Below are positions 34,699 through 41,555 of a stretch of 64,000 nucleotides of DNA, in pieces. Made by a program: the position numbers and the translations under genes. The DNA lies in NCBI GenBank assembly GCA_934474225.1, contig CAKSLU010000001.1, positions 70,905 through 134,904 of the forward strand, read 5' to 3'. This DNA comes from an uncultured Eubacteriales bacterium. Its GTDB lineage: Bacteria > Bacillota > Clostridia > Oscillospirales > CAG-272. Position 1 is the first letter of the stretch. Every line of letters begins with the position of its first letter. The notes beneath the pieces were generated by a model, which saw only the letters and a program-made list of their open reading frames with translations, had not been told where the DNA came from and made no database searches.

Positions 34699-35039
34699 CA
34701 GTTAGCCTCACTTTCCCAGGGCCAGGGACCCTGCACCCATTTCCAGGTGTCGCAATCGGTCTGTGACGCGATGGTCAGCGGACCGTATGCCGCCTCGTAC
34801 TCGGCGGCGTATTTCATATACAGCTCCCGCTGACGGCGGAAGTATTCCAGCGCGCGGCGGCAGTCGGGATGGCCGTCCAGATACAGCCCCGCCTCAATCA
34901 TGGCAAAGCCGTGCATCTGCACATGGCGCAGCAGCATGGCGCGCGTGTTGTCCCGCCGACAGCCGCAGCCGCGGTTGTTTGCGTTGTTTGTATTGCTTGC
35001 GTTTCGGTTGTTCATGTTTCGGTTGTTCATGTTAACCAT
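34698..35039 (-). CDS. cotJB: Spore coat protein CotJB
   Basis: 113 residues from the ATG at 35039 (GGAGGTG upstream). The conserved CotJB core spans about residues 35-100: HVQMHGFAMIEAGLYLDGHP, CRRALEYFRRQRELY and YGPLTIASQ. Before it lies an unusual Asn/Met-rich lead with NMNNRN repeats ending in GCGC. CotJB is a small protein that joins CotJA and CotJC in the spore coat. It overlaps cotJA by eight bases and cotJC by one, in the standard A-B-C order. Confidence 0.92.
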   Translation of the reverse strand: MVNMNNRNMNNRNASNTNNANNRGCGCRRDNTRAMLLRHVQMHGFAMIEAGLYLDGHPDCRRALEYFRRQRELYMKYAAEYEAAYGPLTIASQTDCDTWKWVQGPWPWESEAN

Positions 35040-35388
35040 TGCAGCCACCTCCCATGCAGGCGGGGCCGTAGAAGGGCTTGTCAAGCTCCTCGAAGATTGT
35101 GCCGCGCATCAGGGCATCTTCCTCGCAGTAGATCTTCTGCCAGCTTTGCTGCGGCGAATAGACCATGGCGAGGGCAAGCGCATCATTGTCCGCGTCCGGC
35201 GTGCAGGGAGACTGCTCCGGGCGCTCCATGCGGGGCGCTGCACTGCGCGTTTCCGCGCCCTCGCGGCAGGCGCAGGGGGCGGTATAGCGCATCGCATCGG
35301 CAGCGGTCTGCGCCGCAGGCTGTTCAAACAGTCTTGCGTCCAGTCTGTCGCGGGGCGTGCCGCCGTATTGATTCATATCGTACATCAT
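35032..35388 (-). CDS. cotJA: Spore coat-associated protein CotJA
   Basis: 118 residues. The conserved part is C-terminal: LAMVYSPQQSWQKIYCEEDA followed by LMRGTIFEELDKPFYG, the CotJA signature. The N-terminal 70 residues are variable with several Cys. Bacillus CotJA is about 82 residues, so this one has an extended front. Start choice is uncertain: two adjacent ATG codons at 35388 and 35385 lack a good ribosome site; GGAAAGG lies 14 bases upstream. Expression is expected in the mother cell during sporulation. Confidence 0.85.
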   Translation of the reverse strand: MMYDMNQYGGTPRDRLDARLFEQPAAQTAADAMRYTAPCACREGAETRSAAPRMERPEQSPCTPDADNDALALAMVYSPQQSWQKIYCEEDALMRGTIFEELDKPFYGPACMGGGCNG

Positions 35389-35415
35389 TTTCAGAAGTTA
35401 AACCTTTCCGGAATT

Positions 35416-35488
35416 GAGCCTTCGGCTCACTTTAATTTTATGCGGCTTTTGCGAAATGGGTCATCCTTGCATAAAATCCGCTTTGCGG
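35416..35488. repeat. Cluster of inverted repeats between cotJ and the SLH gene
   Basis: GAGCC-TTC-GGCTC (35416-35428), then ATTTTATGC (35435-35443) paired with GCATAAAAT (35469-35477), then CCGC-TTT-GCGG (35478-35488). None is followed by a T run, so they do not look like terminators. They may be a REP-like element or the leader of the SLH gene. Confidence 0.45.
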
Positions 35489-35534
35489 GAAAAAATGATG
35501 GTGAACATACCAAAAGTTCAAAGGAGACTGATTT

Positions 35535-36782
35535 ATGAAAAAGAATTTCCGCATACTTGCCGCCGCTGTTTTCGCCTGCGTACTGCTCGTTACGGCGTCG
35601 GCATCTGCCATTGTTTCCCCTGCGCTGAATGTCCTGTCCAAGCAGAACACGCTGATTAAAAGCGGGCTTGTCTACAGCGACATATACTTTTCCGAGCAGG
35701 ACTTCAAAAAGTGCCTCGGCCTTTCCGCCATTGACTCGGTCAAGGTGTGCGCACTTCCGCCCGAGAGCGACGGCACGCTGAAACTCGGTACGCTGCAGGT
35801 TGCTGAGGGGCAGACCATCCGCTCGGAATACCTGTCCATTCTGCGTTTTGTTCCCGCCAATGAGCAGGTGCGCTATACAAGCTGCACCTTTTCCCATGAC
35901 GACACTGAGATCCCCTGCACGCTGAATCTGCTGAGCGCCGTCAACTACGCGCCGACCCTCGCCGCAGAGGCTTCTACGGTCAAAACTTATCGCGGCGTTG
36001 CCTGCTACGGAAGTCTCCCTGCCAGCGACCCCGAGGGCGACCGCCTGGACTATCAGGTGGTGGAATACCCGGCGCACGGCATTCTGACCATGACCGACCG
36101 CGCGCGCGGCGCGTATGTCTATGCTCCGGCAGCGGGATATACCGGCAGCGATGCGTTCACGGTTGTTGTCCGCGATGAATATGGCAACTATTCGGGCACG
36201 CAGACCGTTTCCGTACAGGTCGGTAAGAGCGACACGCACTTCACCGATGTGGAGGGACACTGGTGCGAGAATGCAGCCATTGCACTCTATGATGCCGGTA
36301 TTGCTACGGCTGTGCGCTATCAGAACGGGCTTGCCTTCTGCCCGACCGATGCGGTCAGCCGCGAGGAGTTTGTCACCATGGTGATGAAGACGCTCGGCGT
36401 GTCCACGCTGACCGATGCGGAAAGCTCGTTTGCCGACAACAGCGAGATTGCGGTGGAATACCGTCCCTATGTTGCCACGGCGCAGCGCCTGGGCTATATC
36501 GGCGGCCGCGAGGTGGACGGCGCGCTCTGCTTTGCGCCGAAAGACTGCATCACGCGCGCCGAGGCAGCCGTGCTGCTGAACAATGTGTTCGGCTATGAGA
36601 CAAACGGTGCCGTGAGCGTGTTTGCAGACGACGGTGCAATTCCCACTTGGGCGCGCGGCGCGGTGTATGCGCTGACGGCGGCAGGCGTGTTCAACGGCGA
36701 CGGCGAGGGCGCTATCCGCCCGTCGGCACTGCTCGACCGTGCTTCCACTGTGCAGATGCTGTACAACATCCAATCGAAATAA
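35535..36782 (+). CDS. Secreted SLH-domain cell-surface protein
   Basis: 415 residues. Signal peptide at 1-25 (KKNFRILAAAVFACVLLVTA, ASA cleavage). Residues about 140-235 form a cadherin/Big-type module with LPASDPEGDRLDYQVVEYPA and YTGSDAFTVVVRDEYG. Three S-layer homology domains follow (HFTDVEGHWCENAAIALYDA; SFADNSEIAVEYRPYVATAQ; VFADDGAIPTWARGAVYALT), each ending in a T/S-R-x-E/A helix. SLH triplets bind pyruvylated secondary cell-wall polymer, so the protein is displayed on the surface. AAAGGAG lies before the start at 35535. Ends at a bidirectional terminator. Confidence 0.9.
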   Translation: MKKNFRILAAAVFACVLLVTASASAIVSPALNVLSKQNTLIKSGLVYSDIYFSEQDFKKCLGLSAIDSVKVCALPPESDGTLKLGTLQVAEGQTIRSEYLSILRFVPANEQVRYTSCTFSHDDTEIPCTLNLLSAVNYAPTLAAEASTVKTYRGVACYGSLPASDPEGDRLDYQVVEYPAHGILTMTDRARGAYVYAPAAGYTGSDAFTVVVRDEYGNYSGTQTVSVQVGKSDTHFTDVEGHWCENAAIALYDAGIATAVRYQNGLAFCPTDAVSREEFVTMVMKTLGVSTLTDAESSFADNSEIAVEYRPYVATAQRLGYIGGREVDGALCFAPKDCITRAEAAVLLNNVFGYETNGAVSVFADDGAIPTWARGAVYALTAAGVFNGDGEGAIRPSALLDRASTVQMLYNIQSK

Positions 36783-36795
36783 GTGCAAAACGCAA

Positions 36796-36831
36796 AAAAG
36801 AACCGCAGTCATTATCGACTGCGGTTCTTTT
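36796..36831. terminator. Bidirectional terminator
   Basis: 15-base stem AAAAGAACCGCAGTC with a six-base loop, between the SLH gene and pepT. Confidence 0.9.
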
Positions 36832-36836
36832 CATGT

Positions 36837-38054
36837 TTACTTTGCAAACTCGCCCTCGGCGATGGTGATGAGCACGCGCGTCATGGTCTCCAGTGCGAAG
36901 ACCGGGATGAACTCGTGAATACTGTGGAAGTTGACGCCACCGGTGGAGAGATTGGGGCAGGGCAGACCGCGGAACGAGAGCCGTGCGCCGTCGGTGCCGC
37001 CGCGAATCGGCACGACCTTCGGCGTGACGCCGCAGGCACGCATGGCGGACGCCGCATTTTCAATGAGGTGCATGTGCGGCAGAATCTTTTCCTTCATGTT
37101 GTAGTAGCTGTCCTTCACCGTCAGCTCGAATGTGCCGGCACCGTGCACGCCGTTCAGGTATTCGCAGAGGTTCATGAGAAAGGCGCGGCGGCGCTCGAAG
37201 GAGGCGCGGTCGTGGTCGCGAACCAGCATCTTGAGCTCTGCCCGGCTCTCGTTTCCGCAGATGTCGGAGACATGATAGAATCCCTCATAGCCCTCGGTGT
37301 GCGCGGGCGTCTCGGCAGGCGGCAGCATGGAGATGAACTCGGACGCAAGCAGAACGGCGTTCTTCATGCGGTTCTTGGCGGAACCGGGATGGATGTTCAC
37401 GCCGTGGATGACGACATGCGCCGAGGCAGCGTTGAAGTTTTCGTATTCGATTTCGCCGATTTCGCCGCCGTCGACGGTATACGCCTCTTTGGCAGGGAAG
37501 GCATCGAGGTTCAAGAGGTCGGCACCCGAGCCGATCTCCTCATCCGGCGTGAAGCAGACGGCAACGGCGCGGTGCGGAATCTCGGGGTGTTCGAGCAGAT
37601 GCGCGCAGGCGGTGACGATTTCGGCGATGCCAGCCTTGTCATCCGCGCCGAGCAGCGTGGTGCCGTCGGTGACGATCAGGTCCTTGCCGACATAATCGTC
37701 AAGGGACGGGAAGCGGGATGCCGACAGGACTTCGCCGTTTGCCAGCACCAAATCCTCGCCCGTGTAGCGGACAATGGAGGCGCAGACATTTTTGCCGCTG
37801 ACATCGGGTGAGGTGTCCATGTGCGCAATCAGCCCGATGGCGGGCATGGATTCGCAGTCTGCCGAGGCGGGCAGAAAGGCGTAGACATAGCCGTTTTCAT
37901 CCATGCGGGCGTCCGCCATGCCGATGGAGGTCAACTCTTTGACCAAAGTTTCGCCGAAGACGCGCTGCCCCTGTGTGGTAGGCGACGCCGTACCCTCTTC
38001 TTCGGAGGTGGTTTCAAAGGAAACATAGTGTAAGAAGCGTTCTGTGACATTCAT
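36837..38054 (-). CDS. pepT: Peptidase T (tripeptide aminopeptidase)
   Basis: 405 residues, M20B dinuclear zinc aminopeptidase. Visible ligands and catalytic residues: AHMDTSPDVSG (His, catalytic Asp), LLGADDKAGIAEIV (bridging Asp), CFTPDEEIGSGADLL (catalytic Glu and zinc Glu), RGGTDGARLSFRGLPCPNLS and the C-terminal HSIHEFIP His. All residues expected of PepT are present and the length is typical (about 408). It removes N-terminal residues from tripeptides in the cytoplasm. GGGGAG lies before the start; single gene with its own promoter. Confidence 0.95.
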   Translation of the reverse strand: MNVTERFLHYVSFETTSEEEGTASPTTQGQRVFGETLVKELTSIGMADARMDENGYVYAFLPASADCESMPAIGLIAHMDTSPDVSGKNVCASIVRYTGEDLVLANGEVLSASRFPSLDDYVGKDLIVTDGTTLLGADDKAGIAEIVTACAHLLEHPEIPHRAVAVCFTPDEEIGSGADLLNLDAFPAKEAYTVDGGEIGEIEYENFNAASAHVVIHGVNIHPGSAKNRMKNAVLLASEFISMLPPAETPAHTEGYEGFYHVSDICGNESRAELKMLVRDHDRASFERRRAFLMNLCEYLNGVHGAGTFELTVKDSYYNMKEKILPHMHLIENAASAMRACGVTPKVVPIRGGTDGARLSFRGLPCPNLSTGGVNFHSIHEFIPVFALETMTRVLITIAEGEFAK

Positions 38055-38091
38055 ATCTGTGCGTTCTCCCCAAAAAGGTATCGTTTTTTAC

Positions 38092-38120
38092 AGTATAACA
38101 CGAAATAGTGCCGAAAACAA
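38092..38120 (-). promoter_or_regulatory. Promoter of pepT
   Basis: Minus strand TTGTTT (38120-38115), 17-base spacer, TATACT (38097-38092). Confidence 0.6.
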
Positions 38121-38130
38121 CGGTTTTGCA

Positions 38131-38159
38131 TTGATTTTGCGCTCCGGTTGTGCTATGAT
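38131..38159 (+). promoter_or_regulatory. Promoter of the ECF-HAD operon
   Basis: TTGATT (38131-38136), 17-base spacer, TATGAT (38154-38159), 33 bases before the start at 38193. Confidence 0.6.
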
Positions 38160-38192
38160 GCAAGCAGAATTGCTCTGAAAAGAGGGAACATC

Positions 38193-38687
38193 ATGAAAGT
38201 CAGAAAGTTGGTTCTTGCGGCGCTGTTTGCGGCACTCGCTTACTGCGCGACGCTGGTCATTCACATTCCGTCGCCGATCGGCGGCTATCTCAATCTCGGC
38301 GACTGCATCGTGCTGCTTGCCGGGTGGTTGCTCGGTCCCGCTTACGGTGCGGTTGCCGCCGGTCTCGGTCCGGCGCTGGCGGATCTGACGCTTGGTTATG
38401 CCGCCTATATTCCCGGCACTTTTGTCATCAAGGCGCTGATGGCGGTCGTTGCCTATTTTGCGGCAAAGGCTGTGCCCGGCAAGTCCGTAGTTAAGTCTGC
38501 GGTCAGCGGTGTGCTGGCGGAGGTCGTCATGGTCGGCGGTTACTTCTGCTTTGAGGCGGTGATTCTCGGCTACGGTCTCGGTGCGGTTGCCGGGGTTGCC
38601 AGCAACCTCATGCAGGCACTGGCAGGCATCATCTGCGCCGTGCTTGTCAAGCTGATTCTTGACAAGAAGAATTTGTGGAAATGGTAA
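38193..38687 (+). CDS. ECF transporter substrate-specific (S) component
   Basis: 164 residues from the ATG at 38193 (AGAGGG upstream). Six hydrophobic segments. The N-terminal KLVLAALFAALAYCATLV has the short-Ala/Gly helix face by which S components dock on EcfT, and the loop HIPSPIGGYLNLGDCIVLLA is typical of the ECF_trnsprt family. It binds a vitamin or precursor outside the cell and works with a shared EcfA-A'-T module encoded elsewhere. Substrate not identifiable; no riboswitch is visible upstream. Overlaps the HAD gene by seven bases. Confidence 0.82.
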   Translation: MKVRKLVLAALFAALAYCATLVIHIPSPIGGYLNLGDCIVLLAGWLLGPAYGAVAAGLGPALADLTLGYAAYIPGTFVIKALMAVVAYFAAKAVPGKSVVKSAVSGVLAEVVMVGGYFCFEAVILGYGLGAVAGVASNLMQALAGIICAVLVKLILDKKNLWKW

Positions 38688-39334
38688 ATCGCTCGTTTCT
38701 CCTCTTCGACCTCGACGGCACGCTGACCGACCCTGCGCTCGGCATCACAAATTCCGTGATGTACGCGCTCCGAAAGCTCGGCGCGCCGGTTGAAGAACGG
38801 AGTTTTTACTATCGTTTTATCGGTCCGCCGCTGCTCGATTCCTTTGCGCACTACTGCGGCTTTTCACCCGAGAAATCGCGCGAGGCGCTGCGGTTGTATC
38901 GGGAGTACTTCACGGACAAAGGCATCTATGAAAATACGGTCTACGACGGCATTCCGGCGCTGCTTGCGGATTTGCAGCGCGTCGGATATAAGCTGGTGGT
39001 CGCCACCTCAAAGCCGGAGGTCTATGCCAAGCAGATATTTGACCATTTTGACATGACGAAATATTTTTCGTTCATCGGCGGCGCGGACCTGGAGGAGACC
39101 CGTGCGACAAAGGACGCCGTCATTCGCTATGTGCTTGAGAGCATCGGAAATCCCGCGCCCGATGCGTGCCTGATGGTGGGCGACCGCGAATACGATGTGC
39201 GCGGCGCGCACGCCCTCGGCATGGATGCCGTCGGCGTGCTTTACGGCTACGGCTCACGCGCAGAGCTTGCCGCTGCCGGGGCATATAAAATTGCAGAGAG
39301 CGTCGCCGATTTGCGGTGCCTGTTGCTCGGTTAA
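38681..39334 (+). CDS. HAD-family hydrolase, phosphoglycolate phosphatase-like
   Basis: 217 residues. Motif I LLFDLDGTLTDPALGITNS, motif II VVATSKPE, motif III Lys in RATKDAVI, motif IV CLMVGDREYDVRGA; all catalytic residues are present. A helical cap lies at about 15-85. Members near this sequence (GITNSVMYAL) include Gph-like and YvdM/PpaX-like phosphatases; the exact substrate is unknown. The ATG at 38681 lies inside the end of the ECF gene; a GTG six bases upstream is an alternative. Co-transcribed with the S component, so it may act on the imported compound's phosphate ester. Confidence 0.85.
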   Translation: MVNRSFLLFDLDGTLTDPALGITNSVMYALRKLGAPVEERSFYYRFIGPPLLDSFAHYCGFSPEKSREALRLYREYFTDKGIYENTVYDGIPALLADLQRVGYKLVVATSKPEVYAKQIFDHFDMTKYFSFIGGADLEETRATKDAVIRYVLESIGNPAPDACLMVGDREYDVRGAHALGMDAVGVLYGYGSRAELAAAGAYKIAESVADLRCLLLG

Positions 39335-39373
39335 GTCAAAAAAGAAGCTGCGAAAGCAGCTTCTTTTTTTGAC
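39335..39373. terminator. Bidirectional terminator
   Basis: Stem AAAAAAGAAGCTGC/GCAGCTTCTTTTTT with a GAAA tetraloop between convergent genes. Confidence 0.9.
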
Positions 39374-39384
39374 CTTATCTGACT

Positions 39385-40329
39385 TTAATAGAAGGTTGCG
39401 ACCGGTTCTTCGGGCGCTGCGGTCTTCTCGATTTTCTCTGCGTGAATGACGGGACCTTTTCTGCCGTAGAGCGCATTGAAGCGAATCTCCACCTTGCCGG
39501 TGACCTTGACCCAGTCGCCGTTCTTCAGGTCGCCGCGATGCTCGGTCTTGCAGACAAAGCCCGCAAACATGACATCGTTGGCGCAGCAGGTCATCAACTT
39601 TCTGCCGCCGACAAAGGTGTCGGCGGGAAACTCCTTGCCGATAGCGACAAGCGCGGTAAAGGAGACAGTCTTGCCGTCATACTTGTTCATGTCCTCGGTG
39701 GTGTCACGGTACCAGAGTGCATAGTCGCGGTCGGCAATCTCCACAACCGGGGCATCCAAATCAAAGGGCAGCGGGTCAACAATGTCGTCGTATTCCGCCG
39801 TGCCGTCGGTGTATTCGTAGGCAATGTCGGTCTTGCGGCTGATGGCGCGCACCAGTTTGTGCAGCGCGTCCTTGTCCACATCCTTTTTGCAGCGGTTGAA
39901 GATGACCAGCTCGCAGCTGCTCATCTTGTCATAGACGAGGTTGCGCATGTTTGCGTTGTAGCTCTCGATGGTGTTGGCATCGGCAAACATCATCTCCTGA
40001 TACACGACCCATTCCTCGGGCATCAGCTGATAAAAATCGTTCAGCATCCACATGCCGTTGTATTCGACGATAACCTTGGTCGCCTTTGCTTCGGCGGTCA
40101 GCCGCTTGAGATGCTCCTCATTGAATTCGGACATGTCTCCGAGCGTGCGGACGGTGACATTCTTCATGTAAGGCGCGTTCGGCTCGTATTCCTCTTCGCC
40201 CTCCTCGCAGACCAGCAGCAGCGTCGGCTCCTTGTCGTTGAAGCGCTTATCCTGCAGGGTCTCGCGGATGAACTTGGTCTTGCCCGCGTCGAGAAAACCG
40301 GTGAACAGATAGACCTGTACTTCTTCCAT
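39385..40329 (-). CDS. COG0523-like GTPase fused to a YcgQ/DUF1980-like C-terminal domain
   Basis: 314 residues from the ATG at 40329 (GGAG six bases upstream). N-terminus VYLFTGFLDAGKTKFIRETL has the COG0523 P-loop GFLDAGKT; VIFNRCKKDVDKD is the NKxD-like base motif (Asn-Arg-Cys-Lys). The CxCC metal motif of COG0523 proteins is not visible. From about residue 220 the chain changes to FTALVAIGKEF, LMTCCANDVMFAGFVCKTEH and NGDWVKVTGKVEI, like the C-terminal OB-like domain of the TIGR03943 (YcgQ) family. It lies 12 bases after the His-rich GTPase stop, so both probably act in metal (zinc) handling. Confidence 0.75.
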   Translation of the reverse strand: MEEVQVYLFTGFLDAGKTKFIRETLQDKRFNDKEPTLLLVCEEGEEEYEPNAPYMKNVTVRTLGDMSEFNEEHLKRLTAEAKATKVIVEYNGMWMLNDFYQLMPEEWVVYQEMMFADANTIESYNANMRNLVYDKMSSCELVIFNRCKKDVDKDALHKLVRAISRKTDIAYEYTDGTAEYDDIVDPLPFDLDAPVVEIADRDYALWYRDTTEDMNKYDGKTVSFTALVAIGKEFPADTFVGGRKLMTCCANDVMFAGFVCKTEHRGDLKNGDWVKVTGKVEIRFNALYGRKGPVIHAEKIEKTAAPEEPVATFY

Positions 40330-40341
40330 CGTATGCTCCAA

Positions 40342-41481
40342 TCAGATTTTGAAGAGCTTTGCAAGCTCGGATTCGTTGATTTTTGAGCCGATCACGCAGA
40401 TCTTGCCGGTGACATCGGCGCTGCCCATGCGTACATCGGATTCCTCGGGGACATAGTCGAAGTGAATCCAACCGTCTGCCGCGGGAACGATACCCTTGGA
40501 GCGGAGAATGTAGCCGAAGCGGGCTTCATCGCCGAGGGCAGACAGAATTTCGCGAATCTCGTCGGTCGTGTACTTGCGCACGGTTTCAAAGCCGACCGAG
40601 GTGAATACCTCATCCGCATGGTGGTGACCGTGATGGTCATGATGGTGTTCATGGTCGTGGTCATGGCAGCAGCAATCGTCGTGATCGTGCTCATCGTGCT
40701 CATGGTGATGTTCGTGTTCATCGTGGTCGTGATGGTGCTCATGCTCGTCATGTTCGTGCTCATGCGCATCATCGTCATCATCATGGTCGTGATGGTGACC
40801 GCAGCAGCATTCGCCGTCTTCATCGTGATGGTGATGATGCTCGTGCTCGTGTTCTTCCAGCTCGTGCTCCAGTTCTTTTTTCAGCAGTTTTGCATGCTCC
40901 ATGGCATGAAGGATCTGCTTGCCGTCCAGCATATCCCAGGGCGTGGTGATGATGTTTGCCTCTGCGTTCAGCTCGCGCAGGAGGGCGGTCGTCTCCGCCA
41001 GTTTTTCCTCGGTGGCATCCTGCGAGCGGCTGAGGATGATGGCGCGCGCGTTCTCCACCTGGTTGCAGAAGAATTCGCCGAAATTCTTGAGATAGACCTT
41101 GCACTTCTTGGCGTCCACGACCGTGGAGAAACTGTTCAGTTTGATGTCGTCGCGGTGCAGCTTTTCCACAGCGGCAATGATGTCGCTGAGCTTGCCGACG
41201 CCGGACGGCTCGATGATGATGCGGTCGGGGTGATAGGTGTCCAGCACTTCGCCGAGCGACTTCTCAAAGTCGCCGACAAGGCTGCAGCAGATGCAGCCGG
41301 AGTTCATCTCGGTGATCTGCACGCCGGAATCCTTGAGAAAACCGCCGTCGATGCCGATTTCGCCAAACTCATTCTCGATGAGGACGACCTTTTCGCCGCC
41401 GAGCGCCTCGGAGAGCAGCTTTTTGATCAGCGTGGTCTTGCCTGCGCCGAGAAAGCCGGAGATAATATCAATTTTCGTCAT
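40342..41481 (-). CDS. COG0523 metal-chaperone GTPase with long His-rich insert
   Basis: 379 residues from the ATG at 41481 (AAGGAAG upstream). G1 motif SGFLGAGKTTLI, the CICC metal site in EMNSGCICCSLVGDFEKSL, Walker B IIIEPSGVGKLSDI. Between about residues 215 and 300 lies an exceptional His/Asp/Glu-rich stretch with three Cys clusters (ECCCGHH, DCCCHD), which should bind many metal ions. The C-terminal CobW_C domain follows (IVPAADGWIHFDYVPEES). Relatives (ZNG1, YjiA, nickel or cobalt chaperones) deliver metal to enzymes with GTP hydrolysis. Zinc is likely, by the COG0523 family and His content, but nickel or cobalt is possible. Confidence 0.88.
   Translation of the reverse strand: MTKIDIISGFLGAGKTTLIKKLLSEALGGEKVVLIENEFGEIGIDGGFLKDSGVQITEMNSGCICCSLVGDFEKSLGEVLDTYHPDRIIIEPSGVGKLSDIIAAVEKLHRDDIKLNSFSTVVDAKKCKVYLKNFGEFFCNQVENARAIILSRSQDATEEKLAETTALLRELNAEANIITTPWDMLDGKQILHAMEHAKLLKKELEHELEEHEHEHHHHHDEDGECCCGHHHDHDDDDDAHEHEHDEHEHHHDHDEHEHHHEHDEHDHDDCCCHDHDHEHHHDHHGHHHADEVFTSVGFETVRKYTTDEIREILSALGDEARFGYILRSKGIVPAADGWIHFDYVPEESDVRMGSADVTGKICVIGSKINESELAKLFKI
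40605..40860 (-). repeat. Low-complexity coding repeat (His-rich)
   Basis: About 255 bases of imperfect CAT/GAC/GAG triplet repeats encode the histidine-rich insert of the GTPase. Repeats of this kind can expand or contract by slippage, so length may vary between strains. Confidence 0.8.
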
Positions 41482-41517
41482 TGTAAAGACTTCCTTTGCA
41501 TTGGATTTCATCTTATT

Positions 41518-41545
41518 ATTATAGCACGCTTTTTGAAAATTTCAA
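41518..41545 (-). promoter_or_regulatory. Promoter of the metal-GTPase operon with an inverted repeat over the -35 box
   Basis: Minus strand TTGAAA (41545-41540), 16-base spacer, TATAAT (41523-41518). The -35 is part of the inverted repeat TTGAAA-A-TTTCAA (41533-41545), a possible operator for a metal-responsive repressor such as Zur; inferred. Confidence 0.55.
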
Positions 41546-41555
41546 CATTTAATTT

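Noticed and set aside
40605..40860. Short regular repeats, possible CRISPR-like array
   Set aside because: They are in-frame CAT/GAC/GAG codons of the His-rich GTPase insert, with no constant repeat or unique spacers.
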